Assembly: GCA_963695705.1 (NCBI GenBank)
Contig: CAVOHB010000009.1
Coordinates: 1,240,001 to 1,304,000 of the forward strand
Length of the DNA: 64,000 nucleotides
Direction: 5' to 3'
DNA from: JBKPNJ01 sp963695705
GTDB lineage: Bacteria; Actinomycetota; Actinomycetes; Propionibacteriales; Nocardioidaceae
The notes under the pieces are model-generated. The model ran no database searches and was not told the origin of the DNA. It saw only the letters and a program-made list of their open reading frames with translations. Position numbers and translations under genes: made by a program. Below are positions 31,045-39,015 of the stretch, in pieces. Position 1 is the stretch's first letter. Every line of letters starts with the position of its first letter.

Positions 31045-32748
31045 CTACCCTGCCCGGTTGACCGCGGAGACGACCGCCTTGAGGGAGGCAGTCACGATGT
31101 TCGCATCGAGGCCGACACCCCACAGCACACGATCACCGACCGCGCATTCGACGTAGGCCGCGGCGGTGGCGTCGCCGCCCGACGACAGCGCATGCTCGGC
31201 ATAGTCGAGCACGCGGACGTCGTACCCCACGTCGTTGAGCGCCCCGACGAAGGCGGCGATCGGTCCGTTGCCGGTGCCCTGCAGGAGTCGTGGCTCCCCC
31301 TCGACGTACACATTGACCGTGAGCGCATCGATCCCGCCGGCCGCCGACGACGTGTGCACGGAGTTGAGCGCCAGCGGTGCCCGCCGTAGCAGATACTCGT
31401 CGCTGAACATCTGCCAGATCTGCTCCGCGCTGACCTCTCCACCCTCGACGTCGGTGTGCTCCTGGACTACGCGGCTCAGTTCGATCTGCAGCCGGCGCGG
31501 CAGATCCAGCCGGTGCTCGGCCTTCATGACGTACGCGACGCCGCCCTTGCCGGACTGGCTGTTGACCCGGATCACTGCCTCGTACGAGCGGCCGACGTCG
31601 TGCGGGTCGATCGGCAGGTACGGCGCCTCCCACGGGTAGTCGGCGATGGGGACCCCGGCCGCGCCGGCATCTCGCTCGAGTGCCTCGAGGCCCTTCTTGA
31701 TCGCGTCCTGATGCGAACCCGAGAACGCCGTGTAGACCAGGTCGCCGGCGTAGGGGTGCCGCGGGTGGACCGGCAGCTGGGTGCAGTACTCAACCGAACG
31801 CCGGATCTCGTCGATGTCGGAGAAGTCGATCATCGGGTCGATGCCCTGGCTGAACAGGTTCAGTCCGAGGGTCACCAGGCACACGTTCCCGGTCCGCTCG
31901 CCATGCCCGAACAGACAGCCCTCGACCCGATCGGCTCCCGCCATCAGCGCCTGCTCGGTGGCCGCCACCGCGGTGCCACGATCGTTGTGTGGGTGCAGCG
32001 ACACCGCCGCGAACTCGCGCCGGCTCAGGTGACGTGAGAACCACTCGATCTGGTCCGCGTACACGTTCGGCGTCGCCATCTCGACCGTCGCCGGCAGGTT
32101 GAGGATGATCTCCCGGTCGGCGTCGGGCTGCCAGACATCCATCACCGACTCGCACACCTCGACGGAGAAGTCCAGCTCGGTCCCCGTGAAGACCTCCGGC
32201 GAGTACTGGTAGCCGAGCTCGGTACCGGGCAGCAGCTCCTCGGCGTACTTCATCACCAGCTCGGTGCCGCGTACCGCGATCGACCGGCACTCGTCGCGCC
32301 CGACATTGAACACGACCCGCCGGAACAGTGGCGCGGTCGCGTTGTAGAGGTGCACGTTGGCCCGGTCGACTCCGACAAGGCTCTGCACGGTCCGCTCGAT
32401 GAGGTCCTCGCGGGCCTGGGTGAGCACCGAGATCGTCACGTCATCGGGGACCACGTCGTCCTCGACGAGACTGCGGACGAAGTCGAAGTCCAACTGTGAG
32501 GCCGACGGGAAGCCGACCTCGATCTCCTTGTACCCCATGGAGACCAGCAGGTCGAACATCTTGCGCTTGCGCGCCGGTGTCATCGGGTCGATCAGTGCCT
32601 GGTTCCCGTCGCGCAGGTCGGTGGACAGCCAGCGAGGGGCTCGGGTGATCCGCCGGCCCGGCCAGGTGCGGTCGGGCAGGTCGATGGGTGGGAAGGCGTG
32701 ATACCGGTGGAACGGCATCGGGCTCGGTGACTGGGGAGAGATGGCCAT
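31045..32748 (-). CDS. leuA: 2-isopropylmalate synthase, type 2
   Basis: 567 residues, matching the actinobacterial type-2 enzyme. TIM-barrel features are the catalytic STDLRDGNQALIDPM, a metal-binding region with SLHPHNDRGTAVAATEQAL, and GCLFGHGERTGN. A linker and the C-terminal leucine-sensing domain follow (IDALTVNVYVEGEPRLLQGT). It condenses acetyl-CoA with 2-oxoisovalerate, the first committed step to leucine, and is feedback-inhibited by leucine in the family. ATG 32748 has GGAG 8 bp upstream; the extra upstream frame is the leader region. A 15-codon leucine-rich leader peptide precedes it, implying attenuation. Confidence 0.97.
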   Translation of the reverse strand: MAISPQSPSPMPFHRYHAFPPIDLPDRTWPGRRITRAPRWLSTDLRDGNQALIDPMTPARKRKMFDLLVSMGYKEIEVGFPSASQLDFDFVRSLVEDDVVPDDVTISVLTQAREDLIERTVQSLVGVDRANVHLYNATAPLFRRVVFNVGRDECRSIAVRGTELVMKYAEELLPGTELGYQYSPEVFTGTELDFSVEVCESVMDVWQPDADREIILNLPATVEMATPNVYADQIEWFSRHLSRREFAAVSLHPHNDRGTAVAATEQALMAGADRVEGCLFGHGERTGNVCLVTLGLNLFSQGIDPMIDFSDIDEIRRSVEYCTQLPVHPRHPYAGDLVYTAFSGSHQDAIKKGLEALERDAGAAGVPIADYPWEAPYLPIDPHDVGRSYEAVIRVNSQSGKGGVAYVMKAEHRLDLPRRLQIELSRVVQEHTDVEGGEVSAEQIWQMFSDEYLLRRAPLALNSVHTSSAAGGIDALTVNVYVEGEPRLLQGTGNGPIAAFVGALNDVGYDVRVLDYAEHALSSGGDATAAAYVECAVGDRVLWGVGLDANIVTASLKAVVSAVNRAG

Positions 32749-32809
32749 CGTCGTTGCTCCTGGGCTGTGGTCTGGCTCTTGGCGGTCGAGGCCGGGCGAC
32801 AGCGAAACT

Positions 32810-32847
32810 CCGCGACGAGGGGTCCGGCTCAGCGAACCTCGCCGCGG
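32810..32847 (-). promoter_or_regulatory. Attenuator-type stem downstream of the leucine codons
   Basis: In the leuA leader RNA, CCGCGGCGAGG (32847-32837) can pair with CCTCGTCGCGG (32820-32810) as an 11-bp stem with one G-U, followed by AGUUUCG. The first arm starts 5 bases after the third leucine codon, so a ribosome stalled there would prevent the stem. A weak GC-only stem with few U residues makes the termination mechanism uncertain. Confidence 0.5.
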
Positions 32848-32876
32848 CAACCAAGAAGGAGCTGCACACGTGTCAT
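32829..32876 (-). CDS. leuL: Leucine leader peptide
   Basis: A 15-codon reading frame, MTRVQLLLGCRGEVR then TGA, starts at ATG 32876, about 80 bp before leuA. It has three consecutive leucine codons CTC-CTT-CTT, and CTT is rare in this GC-rich genome, so slow translation under leucine shortage is expected. A -10-like TACCCT (minus strand, 32886-32891) is so close that the message would start near the ATG, that is, leaderless or nearly so. The arrangement (short Leu-rich peptide, stem, leuA) fits transcription attenuation as known for leuA in corynebacteria and streptomycetes. Confidence 0.7.
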   Translation of the reverse strand: MTRVQLLLGCRGEVR

Positions 32877-32946
32877 GACCGTTACAGGGTAGCGGCAGCT
32901 CGGTAAACCGGTGGACCGCCCTCCCCCGACCTGGGATCGTCTCAGC

Positions 32947-33948
32947 GTGAACATCGAACTGGTCGACGGTCCAACTATGGATCCCGTGACGGCTGAGGAG
33001 ATCGCGGCGATCGAGGAGGCATACGCCGCGGCCGATGCTCCGCATCTTCCGCCCGTGGTCGCGGAGTCACTGCGTCTGTTCCTGGCGCACGGCCATGACG
33101 GACACGGCCTGGAGGGGATCCGCATCGCCCGCGACGAATCCGGCCGCGCGGTCGGCTATGCCGGGGTGGAGCTGTTCCACTGGGACAACCGGCACATGGC
33201 GTTCCTGGAGGCGACCGTCGACCCTGCCGCCCGCGGGCGCGGAGTCGGAACCGCACTGATGGACGAGATCACCGACTTCGCCCGCGCACATGGCCGCACG
33301 ACTCTGGCCAGTGCCACATGGATCGGCAACCCGGCGGAGTCGTTCCTGTCGGCTCGAGGCTTCAGCCCCAATCAGCGCAACGTCCAGCGCCGGCTGGACC
33401 TGCGTACCCTCGACTGGCCGGCGATCGAGGCGATGCACGACACTGCGCTGAAGATCGCCCAGGAGTACGAGCTCGTGGCCCTGGTCGGCCCGACACCGGA
33501 TGACATGCTCGAGCCGTTGGTCGACGTGCTTTCCGCGATCAACGACGCGCCACGAGACGACTTCGAGATGGACGACGACGAGTTCAGCGCCGAACGGCTG
33601 CAGGCGTTCGACCAGGCGATGAAGGAACGGCAGATCACCGCCTATCGGCTTGTTGCCCGCCGACGAAGAGACCAGGAGCTGGCGGGACACACGCTGATCT
33701 GTTCCGACCGGCTCAACCCCGCCTGGGCCGATCAAGAGGACACGTCAGTCGTGCGCGCGCACCGGGGAAACCGGCTCGGTCTCTTGCTCAAGACCGCGAT
33801 GCTCATGTGGCTTCGCGACGCGGAACCCCAGATCGAGAGCATCGACACCTGGAACGCGGCCAGCAACGCCCACATGATCGCCGTCAACGACGCCATCGGA
33901 TGCAAGCCGGTGGGCGAGAGCCAGCTCTGGCAGACGACTCCCGCCTGA
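32947..33948 (+). CDS. Tandem GNAT-family acetyltransferase
   Basis: About 333 residues with two GNAT repeats. The N-terminal one is complete: MAFLEATVDPAARGRGVGTA and the motif B end ASATWIGNPAESFLSARGF. The C-terminal one has VRAHRGNRLGLLLKTAMLMW and NAASNAHMIAVNDAIGCKP. Double GNAT proteins of this shape include MshD (mycothiol synthase) relatives and uncharacterised acetyltransferases; the substrate here is unknown. It diverges from the leu leader region. GTG 32947 is preferred, although an in-frame GTG at 32911 and ATG at 32977 are possible. Confidence 0.85.
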   Translation: MNIELVDGPTMDPVTAEEIAAIEEAYAAADAPHLPPVVAESLRLFLAHGHDGHGLEGIRIARDESGRAVGYAGVELFHWDNRHMAFLEATVDPAARGRGVGTALMDEITDFARAHGRTTLASATWIGNPAESFLSARGFSPNQRNVQRRLDLRTLDWPAIEAMHDTALKIAQEYELVALVGPTPDDMLEPLVDVLSAINDAPRDDFEMDDDEFSAERLQAFDQAMKERQITAYRLVARRRRDQELAGHTLICSDRLNPAWADQEDTSVVRAHRGNRLGLLLKTAMLMWLRDAEPQIESIDTWNAASNAHMIAVNDAIGCKPVGESQLWQTTPA

Positions 33949-33966
33949 CAAGGGGAGCCGGCGCAG

Positions 33967-34899
33967 CTAGAAGCCCAGGCGGCGCAGCTGTTTGGGGTCC
34001 CGCTGCCAGTTCTTGGCCACCTTGACCCTGAGATCCAGGTAGACCGGCGTCCCGAGCAAGGCCTCGATCTGCGTACGGGCGCGGGTCCCGACGTCCTTGA
34101 GTCGCGCGCCCTTCGCACCGATGACGATCGCCTTCTGGCTGGGCCGTTCGATGAAGAGGTTGGCGTGGACGTCGAGCAGCGGCCGGTCCGGCGGCCGGCC
34201 CTCGCGCAGCCCCATCTCCTCGACCACCACCGCGATCGAGTGCGGAAGCTCGTCCCGGACCCCGTCGAGCGCCGCCTCGCGGATCAGCTCGGCGACCAGC
34301 ATCTGCTGAGGTTCGTCGGTCAGGTCCCCGGACGGGTACAGCGGCGGCCCCTCCGGCAGGTGTCGTACGAACAGATCCTCCAACAGCGACAGCTGGGTAC
34401 CGGCGACCGCCGACACCGGCACGACCTCCGCCCAGTCCACCCCTGTCTCGTCAGCGAGAACGGCGATGGCGAGCAGATGCTCGGCCATCCGTTGCGGGGC
34501 GACCAGATCAGCCTTGGTCGCGATCGCGATCTTCGGCGTTCGCCGCACCTTGGCAAGCTCACCGACCAGGAACCGGTCTCCCGGCCCGACCCGTTCGTCG
34601 GCCGGCAGGCAGACCCCGACGACGTTGACCTCGGCCCAGGTGCCGCGCACGAGGTCGTTGAGCCGTTCACCCAGCAGCGTGCGGGGCCGGTGCAGACCGG
34701 GTGTGTCCAGCAGCACCAGCTGGGCGTCGCCGCGATGCACGACGCCGCGGACCACGTGCCGCGTCGTCTGCGGCAGCGCGGACGTGATCACGATCTTGCT
34801 TCCGACCAGGGCATTCGTCAGCGTCGACTTACCGGTGTTGGGGCGTCCGACCAGGCACGCGAAACCCGACCGGTGCGGAGACTGCGCGGGCACTGTCAC
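33967..34899 (-). CDS. era: GTPase Era
   Basis: 310 residues. The G domain has G1 GRPNTGKST, G2 near PQTTRHVVRG, G3 DTPGLHRP and G4 TKAD; the C-terminal KH domain includes ERPSQKAIVIGAKGARLKDV. Era binds the 3' end of 16S rRNA and helps 30S assembly. GTG 34899 overlaps the stop of the upstream EamA gene (GTGA), so it is translationally coupled. G4 is TKAD rather than NKxD, a change seen in actinobacterial Era proteins. It converges on the acetyltransferase gene with an 18-bp gap. Confidence 0.95.
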   Translation of the reverse strand: MTVPAQSPHRSGFACLVGRPNTGKSTLTNALVGSKIVITSALPQTTRHVVRGVVHRGDAQLVLLDTPGLHRPRTLLGERLNDLVRGTWAEVNVVGVCLPADERVGPGDRFLVGELAKVRRTPKIAIATKADLVAPQRMAEHLLAIAVLADETGVDWAEVVPVSAVAGTQLSLLEDLFVRHLPEGPPLYPSGDLTDEPQQMLVAELIREAALDGVRDELPHSIAVVVEEMGLREGRPPDRPLLDVHANLFIERPSQKAIVIGAKGARLKDVGTRARTQIEALLGTPVYLDLRVKVAKNWQRDPKQLRRLGF

Positions 34900-35768
34900 G
34901 TCGCTGATTGTTCCGCACGCGCCGTGCTCTGGATCAGCACGACCAGGCCCACGAGCACCAGCACGGCACCGGCGAAACCGGTGACGCCGAGATGCTCGTG
35001 GAGCACCACCACACCGAGGGTCGCCGCGACGACCGGCTCGATCAGGCCCAGCGTTGCCGCATGGCTGGCCTGCACCTCGCGCAGCCCGCGGTTGAAGAGG
35101 CCGTACGCCAGCACGGTGGGGACAGCCGCCAGATAGAGCGTCATCGCCATTCCGCCCGCGGAAGCCTGCCACGACATGTCCGTCAGCAGCAGGGCCGGAC
35201 ACAGCATCGCCCCGGCGAGCACAAACACCGCGGTGATCGCGGCAGTCATCGGCAACCGCCGATCGGACATCACCCGGCCGGCGCCGATGTAGACCGCGTA
35301 GCAGGCCGAGGCCCCGAAGGCGCACAGCAGCCCGAGCACATCCACCTGGCCCTCAGCACCGCCGCTAACGAGCAGCACCAGCCCGAACACGGCGAGCGAC
35401 GTCGCGGCCAGCCAAGTCCGATCGGTGTGTCCGGCGACCAGCCCGGTCAGGATCGGTGTGCACCCGATCGCCACAAGCGTTCCAACGGCGACTCCCACCC
35501 TGGGCACCGCTGCCAGGAATGTCACCTGGAAGCCGACCTGGGCGACGGCCGACACCCACACCGGGCCCTCGCGCAACAACCACCTGAGCTGCCGGTGCTC
35601 GCCCGTCACGACCGCGACGAAGAGGAGCAGGAGAGCGGCGACGGCCAGCCGTGCCGCGGCGACCCCGGCCGCGCCCGCGTCCGGCCCAAGCTCTCGCGCC
35701 GTACCGACGGTGCCGAACAGTCCAGCCCCGCTGAGGACGAGAAGCGCTCCGCGAGGCGGCAGTGTCAC
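34896..35768 (-). CDS. EamA/DMT-family transporter
   Basis: 290 residues with ten predicted membrane helices in two five-helix EamA repeats; the second begins around SDRRLPMTAAITAVFVLAGA and ends VLHEHLGVTGFAGAVLVLVG. The conserved repeat end EPVVAATLGVVVLHE is clear. Members export amino acids, nucleosides or other metabolites; the substrate is unknown. It overlaps both neighbours by 4 bp (the deaminase-like gene upstream and era downstream), so it is locked into the ribosome-assembly operon without an obvious functional reason. Confidence 0.92.
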   Translation of the reverse strand: MTLPPRGALLVLSGAGLFGTVGTARELGPDAGAAGVAAARLAVAALLLLFVAVVTGEHRQLRWLLREGPVWVSAVAQVGFQVTFLAAVPRVGVAVGTLVAIGCTPILTGLVAGHTDRTWLAATSLAVFGLVLLVSGGAEGQVDVLGLLCAFGASACYAVYIGAGRVMSDRRLPMTAAITAVFVLAGAMLCPALLLTDMSWQASAGGMAMTLYLAAVPTVLAYGLFNRGLREVQASHAATLGLIEPVVAATLGVVVLHEHLGVTGFAGAVLVLVGLVVLIQSTARAEQSAT

Positions 35769-36118
35769 GTGCTCACGCGGTCGGATACTGAGCCGTCGGC
35801 CGCGACCAGGAAGATCGGGACACCGGCACCCCCGAGATCGCGCACCGCCGCCAGGTCGACCTCGGACGGACCCGCCCGGTCGGTGACCATCGCGGCCGAT
35901 TCCAGACCCTGCGCTCCACTCGACGCGGCCATCGCCACCGCGACCTGTAACGAGGAGAGCGTCAGCGACGGCAGGTCAACGGGCGCGGCCGCATACGTCC
36001 GGCCATCGGTGTCCCGCACGCACGCACCCTCGACCGCGTGGGTACGGGCCCGCGTCGCACGTGCGAGCCCGACGATCTTGAGATCCTCCGGGTCGTCCAA
36101 CGTCAGCGGCTCGGCCAT
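35765..36118 (-). CDS. Cytidine-deaminase-fold protein lacking zinc ligands
   Basis: 117 residues. The pattern KIVGLARATRARTHAVEGAC then VRDTDGRTYAAAPVDLPSLT and LSSLQVAVAMAASSGAQGLE aligns in kind with cytidine deaminases. The catalytic HAE/CAE and PCxxC zinc motifs are absent, and instead the sequence has DLPSLTLSSLQ and no late Cys pair. It therefore should not deaminate by the usual mechanism. A protein of this type sits next to era in many actinobacteria and its role is unknown. It is the second gene of an overlapping series CNNM/CorC-deaminase-like-EamA-era. Confidence 0.8.
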   Translation of the reverse strand: MAEPLTLDDPEDLKIVGLARATRARTHAVEGACVRDTDGRTYAAAPVDLPSLTLSSLQVAVAMAASSGAQGLESAAMVTDRAGPSEVDLAAVRDLGGAGVPIFLVAADGSVSDRVST

Positions 36119-36128
36119 GTCGTGAAGC

Positions 36129-37445
36129 CTATTCAGCCGTGTCCCGGGTCACCTCTAGCGGCTTGGCGGGGGGATCCTTCCCGTCGACCCTGCACGCCAG
36201 AATCGTGCCGATCCGGTGCCGGCGGCCGGCCTGCGTCTCGGCCACCAGTCGCAGTCCCTCCACCTCGACGGTGGCGCCCGGGATCGGCACCCGCCCGAGA
36301 TGCTTCGCCATCAGCCCGCCCACGCTGTCCACGTCGTCGTCCTCGATCGAGATGCCGAACAGCTCACCGAGGTCGTCGATCGCCAGCCGCGACGAGACCC
36401 GGAACGCACCATCGGGGAGGGCCTCCACGTCATCCGGTTCGTCGTCGTACTCATCGGTGATCTCGCCGACGATCTCCTCGAGGATGTCCTCAATGGTGAC
36501 GAGGCCCGATGTGCCGCCGTACTCGTCCACGACGATGGCCGCATGCGTACGCGCGGCCTGCATCTCCCGCATCAGCTCGTCGACGGGTTTCGAATCGGGG
36601 ACGAACAGCGCCGGGCGCATCACGGAGTCCACGTGCTCGGTGGTCTCGGCCTCGTGCCGGTCGAAGACGCGGCGCGTGACGTCCTTGAGGTACGCGATCC
36701 CGACGACGTCGTCGAGGTTCTCACCGATCACCGGAATCCTGGAGAAGCCGCTGCGCAACGCGAGCGAGAGGCATTGGCGAAGTGTCTTGTCCCGCTCGAT
36801 GAACACCATGTCGGTCCGCGGCACCATCACCTCGCGCGCGATCGTGTCACCGAGCTCGAACACCGAGTGGATCATCCTGCTCTCACCGGACTCGATGACC
36901 CGCGAGGCCTCGGCGAGGTCGACGAACTCACGCAGCTCGGCCTCCGATGCGAACGGGCCCTCCCGGAACCCCTTGCCAGGAGTCAGTGCGTTACCGAGGA
37001 CGATCAGCAGCTTGGGCAGCGGGCCGAGGACCCGGGTGAGCACCGTGAGGGGGCCCGCCACCGACAGCGCGACCCGGTCGGCGTGCTGGCGCCCGAGCGT
37101 GCGCGGGGCGACACCGATCGCCACGTAGGAGACGACAACCATGATGCCCACGGCAGTGAGGATCTGGAGCCAGGTCTGCTCCACCATGTCGATGACCACC
37201 AGGGTGACCATCGAGATCGCCGCGACCTCGCAGGTCAGCCGCAACAGCAGCGCCGTGTTGAGATACCGCGGCGGGTCCTCGACGACACGGAGCAGCCGCT
37301 GGGCGCCGCCGCGCCCCTCACGGACCAGCCCTTCGGCGCGCACCTTCGAGAAAGCGGACAGCGCCGACTCGGCGCCCGCCAGGAGGCCGGCGACGAAGAC
37401 GAGGACAGCGGCGGCTACGAGGAGCTGTAGGTCGCTCGACGTCAT
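36129..37445 (-). CDS. CNNM/CorC-family membrane protein with CBS domains
   Basis: 438 residues from ATG 37445, which overlaps the ybeY stop. The N-terminal DUF21/CNNM membrane domain has about four helices (LLVAAAVLVFVAGLLAGAES and onward). Two CBS domains follow (REVMVPRTDMVFIERDKTLR and the EYGGTSGLVTIEDILEEIVG region), then a C-terminal CorC/HlyC domain ending before RRHRIGTILACRV. Such proteins are linked to magnesium or cobalt efflux and nucleotide sensing; older annotations call them hemolysins. Its place between ybeY and era is conserved in actinobacteria. Confidence 0.93.
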   Translation of the reverse strand: MTSSDLQLLVAAAVLVFVAGLLAGAESALSAFSKVRAEGLVREGRGGAQRLLRVVEDPPRYLNTALLLRLTCEVAAISMVTLVVIDMVEQTWLQILTAVGIMVVVSYVAIGVAPRTLGRQHADRVALSVAGPLTVLTRVLGPLPKLLIVLGNALTPGKGFREGPFASEAELREFVDLAEASRVIESGESRMIHSVFELGDTIAREVMVPRTDMVFIERDKTLRQCLSLALRSGFSRIPVIGENLDDVVGIAYLKDVTRRVFDRHEAETTEHVDSVMRPALFVPDSKPVDELMREMQAARTHAAIVVDEYGGTSGLVTIEDILEEIVGEITDEYDDEPDDVEALPDGAFRVSSRLAIDDLGELFGISIEDDDVDSVGGLMAKHLGRVPIPGATVEVEGLRLVAETQAGRRHRIGTILACRVDGKDPPAKPLEVTRDTAE

Positions 37446-37915
37446 GCTTCGACGTCCTCCCCGCGACGCACGCCCTGCCACTCGGCGAGCAGCCGGGCCT
37501 GCAACGCGAACATCTCGCGATGCGCATCAGGTTCAGCGTGGTCGTAGCCCAGCAGGTGCAGGATGCCGTGGATCGTGAGCAGGTGCATCTCGTCGACGGT
37601 GCTGTGCCCGGCCTCGCCGGCCTGCCGAGCGGCGACCACGGGCGCAAGCACGACGTCTCCGATGACGCCTTCGGGCGGATCCTCCCCGCTGCGTCCCGGG
37701 CGCAGCTCGTCCATCGGGAACGCGAGCACGTCGGTCGGACCCTCCGACTCCATCCAGAGCTTGTTGAGGTTGGCCATCTCGTCGACGTCGACGAACTTCA
37801 GTGACAGCTCGGCCTGCGGGTGGATCCGCATCCGCTCAAGCACGAAGCGTGCCAGCCGGGTGAAGTCGACGACGTCAACGGCCTCTCCAGACTCGTCGAC
37901 GACGTCGATGCTCAC
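37442..37915 (-). CDS. ybeY: Endoribonuclease YbeY
   Basis: 157 residues. The diagnostic zinc motif HGILHLLGYDH lies near residue 115. The N-terminal half includes ELSLKFVDVDEMANLNKLWM and GPTDVLAFPMDE, both conserved in the family. YbeY is a metallo-endoribonuclease active in 16S rRNA 3' maturation and ribosome quality control. It overlaps phoH upstream and the CorC gene downstream by 4 bp each, forming phoH-ybeY-corC. Confidence 0.96.
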   Translation of the reverse strand: MSIDVVDESGEAVDVVDFTRLARFVLERMRIHPQAELSLKFVDVDEMANLNKLWMESEGPTDVLAFPMDELRPGRSGEDPPEGVIGDVVLAPVVAARQAGEAGHSTVDEMHLLTIHGILHLLGYDHAEPDAHREMFALQARLLAEWQGVRRGEDVEA

Positions 37916-38919
37916 GGTCGTCGCCCGTGGCGGCGTCCGTCGACATCGACGTCGAGCGTGGCCTCGTAGGTGTCGTAGGCCGCGACGATCCGGCCTACCA
38001 GCTTGTGCCGTACGACGTCCTGGCTGGTGAGCATCGTGAAGTGCACGTCCTGAAGGCCGTCGAGTATCTCCCGCACGATGATGAGGCCGCTGCGTTGCGC
38101 GAACGGCAGGTCCACCTGGGTGATGTCACCGGTGACCACCATCTTGGAGCCGAACCCCAGTCGGGTGAGGAACATCTTCATCTGTTCCGGTGTGGTGTTC
38201 TGCGCCTCGTCCAGGATGATGAACGCATCGTTGAGGGTCCGTCCGCGCATGTACGCGAGCGGCGCCACCTCGATCGTCCCGGCGGTGAGCAGCTTCGGGA
38301 TCGTCTCGGGATCGAGCATGTCGTGCAGGGCGTCGTAGAGCGGGCGAAGGTAGGGGTCGATCTTCTCCGACAGGGTCCCGGGCAGGTAGCCGAGCCGCTC
38401 CCCGGCCTCGACCGCCGGACGAGTCAAGATGATGCGGTTGACCTGCTTGGACTGCAGTGCCTGCACGGCTTTCGCCATCGCCAGGTAGGTCTTGCCCGTC
38501 CCTGCCGGACCGATCCCGAACACCACCGTGTGTTTGTCGATCGCGTCGACGTACCGCTTCTGGTTCAGGGTCTTGGGACGGATCGTGCGGCCGCGATTGC
38601 TCAGGATGTTGAGCGACAGCACGTCGGCCGGACGCTCGTTGGTCTCCGCTCTCAGCATCGCGGCACTGCGCTCGACCGTCTCCCCCGAGAGGCCCTGGCC
38701 GGTGCGGATCATCGCGACCAGCTCATCGACGAGGCGAGACACCAGAGCGACCTCTGCCGGGGGCCCGGTGAGCGTGATCTGGTTGCCGCGTACGTGGATG
38801 TCTGCCTGGAACTCCCGCTCGATCAGGGAGAGGAACTCGTCTCCGGCCCCCAGTAGTCCGACCATGGGAATGCTCGACGGGATGACGATGGCGTGCTGTG
38901 TGGTGGTGGTTTCGGCCAT
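37912..38919 (-). CDS. phoH: PhoH-like ATPase
   Basis: 335 residues from ATG 38919, with AAAGG upstream. The N-terminal KH-like region (IHVRGNQITLTGPPAEVAL) precedes the RecA-like ATPase core: Walker A GPAGTGKTYLA, ILTRPAVEAGERLGYLPG and Walker B AFIILDEAQNTT. PhoH proteins are probably RNA-acting ATPases and are usually next to ybeY, as here, suggesting joint work in RNA turnover or ribosome maturation. The gene begins the phoH-ybeY-corC run. Confidence 0.95.
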   Translation of the reverse strand: MAETTTTQHAIVIPSSIPMVGLLGAGDEFLSLIEREFQADIHVRGNQITLTGPPAEVALVSRLVDELVAMIRTGQGLSGETVERSAAMLRAETNERPADVLSLNILSNRGRTIRPKTLNQKRYVDAIDKHTVVFGIGPAGTGKTYLAMAKAVQALQSKQVNRIILTRPAVEAGERLGYLPGTLSEKIDPYLRPLYDALHDMLDPETIPKLLTAGTIEVAPLAYMRGRTLNDAFIILDEAQNTTPEQMKMFLTRLGFGSKMVVTGDITQVDLPFAQRSGLIIVREILDGLQDVHFTMLTSQDVVRHKLVGRIVAAYDTYEATLDVDVDGRRHGRRP

Positions 38920-39015
38920 GTTTGGCCTTTCGGCCGTCCTCCGCTCTCGGTGATGAGGTCCCTCCCATGCTAGAGGCTCAATCACCGAGGATCCCGCCGC
39001 AGGTTCCGCGCTCGA

